Assembly: GCA_002702385.1 (NCBI GenBank)
Contig: NZZF01000010.1
Location: forward strand, 1 to 8,835
Source of the DNA: Flavobacteriaceae bacterium
GTDB taxonomy: Bacteria; Bacteroidota; Bacteroidia; Flavobacteriales; Flavobacteriaceae
Length of the DNA stretch: 8,835 nucleotides
Reading direction: 5' to 3'
In this document: one piece after another, positions 1 to 5,138 of the stretch
Position numbering within the stretch: the first letter of the stretch is position 1
Layout: every line of letters starts with the position of its first letter
Position numbers and translations under genes: made by a program
The notes under the pieces: model-generated
Told to the model about the DNA's origin: nothing
What the model saw: only the letters and a program-made list of their open reading frames with translations
The model's database searches: none

Positions 1-1196
1 ATTAAATCTTTCTTTTTGGAAAAAACTTTTTTGTTAGATCTTTTAATATAATCACTGAAATCTAACTTTTCTATATCATAGTGGTTATCAAAAATTCCAC
101 CCCTCATTATATTGAAAAGTGTATTAGAAAAATGACGAATATTTCTTAATCTTCTTTGAGATGTTTGAAGTCCATCTGAAGCTCCTACTAATTTTAGTAA
201 ATCATCAGATGCTTTTTCAATACATTGATTGATTTTAGCTATTATATTTTTTTCTTCACTAATTATTTTTTTTAGCTCTAAAACTTCAGATGAAGATTTA
301 TTAACATCGGAAACTATGTGCCATTCCTTAGTTTCATTTTCATTAAGAGATATTTGAGAATTAATAAAATATGCACCTTTTTCGGCCTTCACATCATTTT
401 CTTGAAATAACTCTATATTTTTTCTGAAATTATCTAATTGCAGTGAAGAAATTAAAATTTTACAATCATCAAATCCATTTGACCAACTAATATTTGCTTT
501 CAAAGCTTCACTAGGCTCTGCTTTATCTACTATAATAGCACTAAGCGCATAAATTCCAATTTTTGATGACTCCTCAAGTTCATTTCTTTTATATGCGTCT
601 ACCAAATTACTTGTGGAGTTTTGAAGTGCTTCATCAACACCCCATGGTAAAATATTTTGTATACCATCTACTAATTCTATTTTAATGATATCTCCACTGT
701 GATTATTAATGCTAGATTTTTTTACAAAACCAAATTCATCGCAAGTTGACCATTGGTATTTATATGTTAATCCAATACTTTTATTTATTTCCTCAAAAAT
801 TACCTTATTGCCCTTAAGATTTTTATACAAATTTCTTTCAATATCATATAATCCGTAGTTACGTAAAGAAAAGGGTTCCCAAATTGAAATTTCATTTTTA
901 TTAAAAATCTTAAAAATTGTTTTATTTCCTGTGATTTCTTGTAGTTCAGTTATTTTATCATCAGTATAATAAGGAAATAATGCATTGTTAGAATCTTTTC
1001 TTCCTGCTGAAAGCGAACCATTACTTGAAATAAATAACCAATGGTTATATGGGCTTACAATACTCATAAAAAATGGACGCATAGCATCTACATTTTCAAT
1101 TTTGTAGTAATTTTCATTATTAATAATGACCTCTTTACCGCCAACATCTTTGGCGTCAGAAAATTTCAAACTTTTTCTTAAATAATTCTTTTTCAT
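1..1196 (-). CDS. Large uncharacterised Bacteroidota protein, N-terminal part; possible GH94-like carbohydrate-active protein (3' end off window)
   Basis: An uninterrupted frame runs from ATG at 1196-1194 to the left edge (398 whole codons, no stop), so only the N-terminus is present. No signal peptide or membrane segment is visible, which suggests a cytoplasmic protein. Residues about 39-82 (MRPFFMSIVS, then WLFISSNGSLSAGR, then NALFPYYTDDKI) resemble in spacing the N-terminal beta-sandwich of GH94 glycoside phosphorylases and cyclic-glucan phosphorylase domains, where an 'SxsG' strand is followed by an asparagine-rich turn and an aromatic/aspartate segment. Residues about 157-187 (FVKKSSINNHSG, then DGIQNILPWG) fit a further sandwich strand. 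Residues about 310-370 are predicted helical and end in NTLFNIMRGG. From memory, similar proteins of roughly 1,100 residues occur widely in Bacteroidota, often called hypothetical or 'cellobiose phosphorylase'. Coding status is secure; the enzymatic role is inference, because the catalytic domain is outside the window. It is transcribed divergently from era. Confidence 0.85.
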   Translation of the reverse strand, partial: MKKNYLRKSLKFSDAKDVGGKEVIINNENYYKIENVDAMRPFFMSIVSPYNHWLFISSNGSLSAGRKDSNNALFPYYTDDKITELQEITGNKTIFKIFNKNEISIWEPFSLRNYGLYDIERNLYKNLKGNKVIFEEINKSIGLTYKYQWSTCDEFGFVKKSSINNHSGDIIKIELVDGIQNILPWGVDEALQNSTSNLVDAYKRNELEESSKIGIYALSAIIVDKAEPSEALKANISWSNGFDDCKILISSLQLDNFRKNIELFQENDVKAEKGAYFINSQISLNENETKEWHIVSDVNKSSSEVLELKKIISEEKNIIAKINQCIEKASDDLLKLVGASDGLQTSQRRLRNIRHFSNTLFNIMRGGIFDNHYDIEKLDFSDYIKRSNKKVFSKKKDL

Positions 1197-1219
1197 TTAT
1201 AAACAGATAATGTTAATTC

Positions 1220-1245
1220 TATAATAATTCTTATTGATTATTATA
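1220..1245. repeat. AT-only 9-bp inverted repeat upstream of the minus-strand large protein
   Basis: TATAATAAT at 1220-1228 and ATTATTATA at 1237-1245 are exact inverted copies around an 8-base centre. They lie 24-49 bases upstream of the minus-strand start at 1196. A second dyad, TATAATT/AATTATA at 1244-1250 and 1254-1260, abuts it. Arms made only of A and T arise easily by chance in DNA of this composition, so an operator or RNA-structure role is only a possibility. Confidence 0.3.
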
Positions 1246-1383
1246 TAATTGTTAATTATACGTTAGTTGTTTTCAAGACTTCTTAAAATTAATGGTATTA
1301 TTTCAGTTTTTTTTTTAAAAAACCTTTACAAAATTATTGTTAAAAATATTTAGTTTTTAAATCCTTTTTCCTCATATATAAAT

Positions 1384-1402
1384 TAAATTAAGTCTTAATT
1401 TA
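1384..1402. repeat. Perfect 19-bp palindrome in the era upstream region
   Basis: TAAATTAAG at 1384-1392 and CTTAATTTA at 1394-1402 are exact inverted copies around a single central T. The dyad lies about 130 bases upstream of the era start and just upstream of a TATAAT at 1416-1421. Its size suits the binding site of a dimeric regulator. The role is inferred; only the symmetry is seen. Confidence 0.4.
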
Positions 1403-1518
1403 GATTTATTACTTTTATAATGTTGTAGTATTGTATAGTTATTTTGGTCAAATTCCAATAAAAACAATATGTTAGTGTTGTAAAACAATCTTTTTACTAA
1501 AAATTCTAAATAGAAAAT

Positions 1519-1526
1519 TAAATTTG
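1519..1526 (+). promoter_or_regulatory. Candidate Bacteroidota -7 element directly before era
   Basis: TAAATTTG matches the Bacteroidota primary-sigma -7 consensus TAnnTTTG exactly. Only four bases separate it from the GTG of era, so transcription from here would start at or very near the start codon and give a leaderless or almost leaderless mRNA. No clear -33 TTG lies 17-23 bases upstream, which weakens the call. A promoter further upstream, for example near TATAAT at 1416-1421, is an alternative. Confidence 0.3.
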
Positions 1527-1530
1527 TACT

Positions 1531-2415
1531 GTGAAACATCGATCTGCTTTCATTAATATAATTGGGAATCCAAATGTTGGTAAGTCTTCTTTGGTTAATT
1601 TATTTCTTGGTGAAAAACTTTCAATTATTTCTTCTAAAGCTCAAACAACTAGACATAGAATTTTTTGTATTCTAAATAATGAGAATTATCAATTTGTTTT
1701 TTCTGATACGCCAGGAATTATAAAACCTAGTAATAAACTTCATGAGTCAATGATGAATTTTGTTCAATCCTCATATATTGATGCTGATATAATTCTATAT
1801 GTACTTGATCCAACCCAAAAAGATTTTTTGAATGAAGATCTAAATATTAAATTAAAATCTTTAAAAATTCCAATTGTTATTGTGGTTAATAAAATTGATT
1901 TAATTGACGAAAAAACATTAGAATTAGTAGTAAAAAATATTAAAGTAAAATTTAACGATTCTGTTATTTATCCAATATCAGTTAAAGAAAATTTTAATGT
2001 TAAAGCAATTTTGGAAAAATTAAAAGAATTATCACCAGTTTCACCCCCATTTTTCCCTAAAGATCAAATTACTGATAAGCCAGAACGATTTTTTGTTAAT
2101 GAAATTATTAGAGAAAAAATTTTAAATTTTTATAAAAAAGAAATTCCATATTCAGTTGAAGTAGTAACAAATTCATTTAAAGCATCATCCAAAATTTTGA
2201 AAATAGATTCAACTATTTATGTTGAAAGATCGAGTCAAAAGGGTATAGTGATAGGGCATAAAGGTAAATCACTTACAGAAATTGGAAAAAAATCAAGACT
2301 TGAATTAGAAGATTTTTTTAATAAAAAAGTTTTCTTAGAGTTAAGAGTAAAAGTTAGTAAGAATTGGAAATCAAGTAATTCATCACTTAAAAGGTTTGGC
2401 TATGATCTTAGCTGA
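1531..2415 (+). CDS. era: GTPase Era (ribosome assembly, 16S rRNA-binding)
   Basis: Era is an essential GTPase that binds the 3' end of 16S rRNA and helps mature the 30S subunit. The protein has 294 residues, the normal length. The G-domain carries G1 GNPNVGKS at 12-19, the switch I region around QTTRHR at 38-43, G3 DTPG at 59-62 and G4 NKID at 120-123. The G5 position reads SVK at 150-152, where SA- is usual. The C-terminal KH domain shows its GxxG loop as GHKG at 242-245. The start is GTG at 1531: an in-frame TAA at 1519-1521 excludes any substantial extension, and family members begin at this point relative to the P-loop. No Shine-Dalgarno is visible. The gene is followed 41 bp later by der on the same strand, probably as one ribosome-biogenesis transcription unit. 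Confidence 0.97.
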   Translation: MKHRSAFINIIGNPNVGKSSLVNLFLGEKLSIISSKAQTTRHRIFCILNNENYQFVFSDTPGIIKPSNKLHESMMNFVQSSYIDADIILYVLDPTQKDFLNEDLNIKLKSLKIPIVIVVNKIDLIDEKTLELVVKNIKVKFNDSVIYPISVKENFNVKAILEKLKELSPVSPPFFPKDQITDKPERFFVNEIIREKILNFYKKEIPYSVEVVTNSFKASSKILKIDSTIYVERSSQKGIVIGHKGKSLTEIGKKSRLELEDFFNKKVFLELRVKVSKNWKSSNSSLKRFGYDLS

Positions 2416-2432
2416 AATTATTTAGAATAAGT

Positions 2433-2440
2433 TAGATTTG
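2433..2440 (+). promoter_or_regulatory. Candidate Bacteroidota -7 element upstream of der
   Basis: TAGATTTG in the 41-bp era-der gap fits TAnnTTTG exactly and ends 16 bases before the der ATG, giving a short leader. No TTG sits at the expected -33 distance; CTG at 2412-2414 is the nearest partial match. It may give der its own transcription in addition to readthrough from era, or it may be a chance match in AT-rich DNA. Confidence 0.25.
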
Positions 2441-2456
2441 TATACTTTTTTTACTC

Positions 2457-3761
2457 ATGGAATCAATTGTTGCTATTGTAGGAAGACCTAATGTTGGTAA
2501 ATCCACTTTATTTAATAGGCTATCTAAGAATAATCTAGCTATTGTTGATTCTGAAAGTGGTGTAACTAGGGATAGACATTATTCATCTTCTGATTGGAAT
2601 GGAAAAAAATTTACAATTATTGATACCGGAGGATATGTTTCAGGCGGTGATGATAAGTACGAAAAAGATATTGACAATCAGGTTATAATTGCATTAGAAG
2701 AGTGTGACAAGATTATTTTTGTTGTAGATGTTAGTGAATCTAATAATTCTGCTGACAAGGAAATTTCAAAAATTTTACATAAAACAAATAAACCAGTCAT
2801 AGTAGCTGTTAATAAAGTTGATAAGAATAGTTTAATTAATGAATCTCTTCAATTTTATGATTTAGGTTTTGAAAATTTGTTCTCAATATCTGCAATAAAT
2901 GGAAGTGGAACAGGTGAGCTATTAGATGAACTTGTTAGTGATTTTGTAGATGATCATAATGAAATTAGTAATGAGTTACCATCCTTTGCTGTTGTAGGTA
3001 GACCAAATGCTGGTAAATCTTCATTTATTAATACTATAGTTGGTGAAGAAAGAAACATAGTTAAGGATGAGCCTGGAACCACACGTGATAGTATCGACAC
3101 CATTTATAATAAGTTCGATTTTAATTTTAAAATTATTGATACAGCAGGGATTAGAAAAAAATCTAAAATTGATTCTAATTTGGAATTTTATTCTGTAGTA
3201 AGATCAATAAAGTCTATTGAGCAATGTGATGTTTGTCTTCTAATTATGGATGCTAACAGAGGATTTGACAGTCAAATAAAAAATATTTTTTGGTTAGCTC
3301 ACAGAAGAAATAAGGGTATAGTAATATTAGTAAATAAATGGGACTTAATTGAAAAGACTAATAGTACCTCAAAAGATTTTGAAGAATTAATAAAAAAAGA
3401 AATTCAACCTTTCGATGATGTAAATATTATATTTATTTCATGTCTTAAAAAACAAAGAATTTTTAAATCTTTAGAATGCGCAATTGAGGTTTACAAAACC
3501 AGAACAAAACAGATAAAAACAAGCAGGTTAAATAATGATTTATTGCCATTAATTCAATCCTATCCACCTCCCTCTTTAAAAGGAAAAAGAATAAAAATTA
3601 AATATTGTAGTCAGCTTCCTGGAAGATATCCTCAATTTGTTTTTTTTGCTAATCTCCCACAGTATGTAAAGGAACCTTACAAAAGATTCTTAGAAAATAA
3701 CATAAGAAAGATATATGGCTTTACTAGTGTTCCGGTAAAAATATATATTAGAAAGAAATAG
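2457..3761 (+). CDS. der: GTPase Der (EngA), double-GTPase 50S ribosome assembly factor
   Basis: Der is an essential GTPase with two tandem G-domains that acts in 50S subunit maturation. The 434 residues match the usual length. G-domain 1 shows GRPNVGKS at 9-16, DTGG at 56-59 and NKVD at 119-122. G-domain 2 shows GRPNAGKS at 181-188, DTAG at 228-231 and NKWD at 293-296. An acidic linker (about 154-174) joins them. The C-terminal KH-like domain follows from about 345, with the conserved 'PP.LKGKRIKIKY' region and the 'FANLP' strand. The start is ATG, preceded by a pyrimidine-rich stretch with no Shine-Dalgarno. The TAG stop at 3759-3761 abuts the stop codon of the convergent merR-type gene with no spacer, so no intergenic terminator can fit. 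It is probably co-transcribed with era. Confidence 0.97.
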   Translation: MESIVAIVGRPNVGKSTLFNRLSKNNLAIVDSESGVTRDRHYSSSDWNGKKFTIIDTGGYVSGGDDKYEKDIDNQVIIALEECDKIIFVVDVSESNNSADKEISKILHKTNKPVIVAVNKVDKNSLINESLQFYDLGFENLFSISAINGSGTGELLDELVSDFVDDHNEISNELPSFAVVGRPNAGKSSFINTIVGEERNIVKDEPGTTRDSIDTIYNKFDFNFKIIDTAGIRKKSKIDSNLEFYSVVRSIKSIEQCDVCLLIMDANRGFDSQIKNIFWLAHRRNKGIVILVNKWDLIEKTNSTSKDFEELIKKEIQPFDDVNIIFISCLKKQRIFKSLECAIEVYKTRTKQIKTSRLNNDLLPLIQSYPPPSLKGKRIKIKYCSQLPGRYPQFVFFANLPQYVKEPYKRFLENNIRKIYGFTSVPVKIYIRKK

Positions 3762-4079
3762 TTATAACTCTTTTTCAATAATCTTCAATCTAGATTTTAT
3801 TTTTTCAAGTTTCTCAACAATTTCAATTTTTTTTGATTCTGTTTTTAATTTTTCATTAGCCCCTTCTATAGTGAAACCTCTTACTTTCAAAAGATTATAA
3901 ATAAGTTTTAAATTTTTTATGTCAATAGAATTATATTTTCTAGTTCCTTTTAGTGTTTTTTTTGGATTTAAAATATCAAATTCTTTTTCCCAAAATCTTA
4001 ACAGAGATGGATTTACATTAAAAGCTTTAGAAATTTCTCCAATATTATAATAAAGTTTTTCAGGAAGTTTGATTTCCAT
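3762..4079 (-). CDS. Small MerR-family transcriptional regulator
   Basis: This is a predicted cytoplasmic DNA-binding protein of 105 residues. Residues about 10-75 form a winged helix-turn-helix of MerR type: YYNIGEISKAFNVNPSLLRFW, then EKEFDILNPKKTLKGTRKY, then a segment ending LLKVRGFTIEGA. Residues about 76-105 are a short, charged, lysine- and glutamate-rich helix suited to the antiparallel dimerisation coiled coil. There is no effector domain and no cysteine metal site, so it is not a MerR/CueR-type metal sensor; the head is nearer the CarA/MlrA-like subgroup. Its ATG shares one base with the TAA of the upstream M23 gene (TAATG), which indicates translational coupling in one operon. In many Bacteroidota the M23-merR pair sits beside alaS and is followed by lemA; here der follows instead. 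The regulatory target is unknown. Confidence 0.9.
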   Translation of the reverse strand: MEIKLPEKLYYNIGEISKAFNVNPSLLRFWEKEFDILNPKKTLKGTRKYNSIDIKNLKLIYNLLKVRGFTIEGANEKLKTESKKIEIVEKLEKIKSRLKIIEKEL

Positions 4080-5056
4080 TAATCTAGAGATTGATTTTCT
4101 TGACTTGAAATTTTTAATATTTCATCAAATTCCTCAGGTGTAAGATTACTATAAAAATAATTAACAGGATTAACTTTTTTTCCATCTTTACGAACCTCAT
4201 AATGAAGATGAACACCCTTTGATCGACCTGTATTTCCTACAAAACCAATAATATCTCCTTTTTTAACTTTTTGACCTTTTCTTACATTATATGAATTTAG
4301 ATGTGCATACAATGTTAAGTATCCATAACCATGATCAATTCTTATGTGTTTTCCATATCCAATTGCTCTGCTATCTGCACGAACAATAGTTCCATTACTT
4401 GCTGCATAAACAGGAGTATTTCTTGGAGCTGAAAAATCCATTCCAGAATGCATTTTTCTTGATTTATCAAAAGGGTCTGTTCTAATACCATAACCTGAAG
4501 CTATCCTTGTTAAATCATCATTTTTTATAGGCTGAATAGATGGGATCGCGGCGAGCATTAGCTGCTTATTTTTTGCTAGTGATTCAACTTCATCAAAAGA
4601 TTTTGATTGTATAACTAATTGTTTTGTTAAAATATCAATCTTTTTAGTTGTTTCAATAATTAATTCTGAATTTTCAAACCCCTCCAGATCAGAATATCTA
4701 TTGATTCCTCCAAAACCAGCTTTTCTAATATCAGGATCAATTGGATTTGCTTCGAATAGTACTCTGTAAATATTATTATCTCTTGATTCTAAATCATTCA
4801 AAACAGTCTCTAACTGACCTAATCTATTATTAAGTAACTCAATTTGTAATTCATAATTTTTTAATTCTCTGTCTTGAGCTAATTCAGTTGGTGTGTTTAG
4901 ATAGGGTGTACTAATTAAAATAAACAATGAAACTAAACCGAAAAAAAATGCAGTAAAAATAAATGTTGAAGCATTAATAATTCTAGACTTGTTAGAAGTT
5001 TTAATTTCTTTAAAAGAAAGTGATTTTTTATCGTAATAGAATTTTGATTTACTCAT
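4079..5056 (-). CDS. Membrane-anchored M23 (LytM-type) metallopeptidase
   Basis: This predicted peptidoglycan endopeptidase of 325 residues should be anchored in the inner membrane with its catalytic domain in the periplasm. A basic N-terminus (1-25) leads to one transmembrane segment at about 28-50. A coiled-coil stretch follows at about 58-95, then a second helical region at about 128-168. The LytM domain spans about 185-300. All expected active-site residues are present: zinc ligands H203 and D207 (HSGMD) and H285, plus catalytic histidines H252 (YAHL) and H283 (HLHYE). It therefore looks active rather than a degenerate EnvC/NlpD-like activator. The architecture matches the Bacteroidota M23 proteins usually encoded next to alaS. 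The ATG at 5056-5054 has a T/A-rich upstream region without a Shine-Dalgarno. It is transcribed divergently from alaS and overlaps the downstream merR-type gene by one base. Confidence 0.95.
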   Translation of the reverse strand: MSKSKFYYDKKSLSFKEIKTSNKSRIINASTFIFTAFFFGLVSLFILISTPYLNTPTELAQDRELKNYELQIELLNNRLGQLETVLNDLESRDNNIYRVLFEANPIDPDIRKAGFGGINRYSDLEGFENSELIIETTKKIDILTKQLVIQSKSFDEVESLAKNKQLMLAAIPSIQPIKNDDLTRIASGYGIRTDPFDKSRKMHSGMDFSAPRNTPVYAASNGTIVRADSRAIGYGKHIRIDHGYGYLTLYAHLNSYNVRKGQKVKKGDIIGFVGNTGRSKGVHLHYEVRKDGKKVNPVNYFYSNLTPEEFDEILKISSQENQSLD

Positions 5057-5071
5057 AAAAAAGTTTTTTTG

Positions 5072-5085
5072 ATTGAGTACTCGAT
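5072..5085. promoter_or_regulatory. Candidate operator: dyad centred on GAGTACTC between alaS and the M23-merR operon
   Basis: GAGTACTC at 5075-5082 is a perfect 8-bp palindrome that extends to an imperfect 14-bp dyad, ATTGAGTACTCGAT, at 5072-5085. It is the most GC-containing spot of an otherwise nearly AT-only 82-bp divergent region. It overlaps the possible -33 TTG of alaS and lies 16 bp upstream of the M23 start. A MerR-type regulator is encoded in the divergent operon, so autoregulation through this site is a reasonable guess, with no direct evidence. Confidence 0.3.
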
Positions 5086-5102
5086 ATTTATTTTTTACTT
5101 TG
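5073..5102 (+). promoter_or_regulatory. Candidate alaS promoter (TTG-N19-TTACTTTG)
   Basis: TTG at 5073-5075 is followed after 19 bases by TTACTTTG at 5095-5102, which matches the Bacteroidota TTG / TAnnTTTG pattern with one mismatch. The -7 element ends 36 bases before the alaS ATG, leaving a plausible short leader. No tRNA-Ala-like structure, T-box or terminator hairpin is visible in that leader. Confidence 0.35.
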
Positions 5103-5138
5103 TAAATATAAAGATTCTATTTAAAGTAAAAATTGTTA

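Larger units (their letters stand above)
1197..1530. other. 334-bp divergent intergenic region, AT-rich, no gene seen
   Basis: This is the longest non-coding stretch of the window, between the start of the minus-strand large protein and the start of era. Neither strand carries an open frame with a credible start, and no tRNA-like cloverleaf or GC-rich hairpin is visible. It holds three AT-rich dyads (1220-1245, 1244-1260, 1384-1402), a T10A6 tract at 1307-1322, a TATAAT at 1416-1421, and a TAnnTTTG-like element immediately before era. Both flanking genes point away from it, so it should carry two promoters. A small RNA cannot be excluded by eye. Confidence 0.7.

Noticed and set aside
1307..1322. 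T10A6 tract as an intrinsic terminator
   Set aside because: Neither flanking gene transcribes towards it, and no GC-containing stem precedes the T-run.
3787..3796. AATCTAGATT palindrome near the end of the merR-type gene as part of a bidirectional terminator with der
   Set aside because: It lies inside coding sequence and is only 10 bp with no loop. It is expected by chance in this composition.
4079..4081. Frameshift between the M23 and merR genes
   Set aside because: Both proteins are complete with a proper stop and start. The one-base TAATG overlap is ordinary translational coupling.
5133..5138. TTG start two codons upstream of alaS ATG
   Set aside because: ATG is far more likely, and homologues begin at the position of the ATG.
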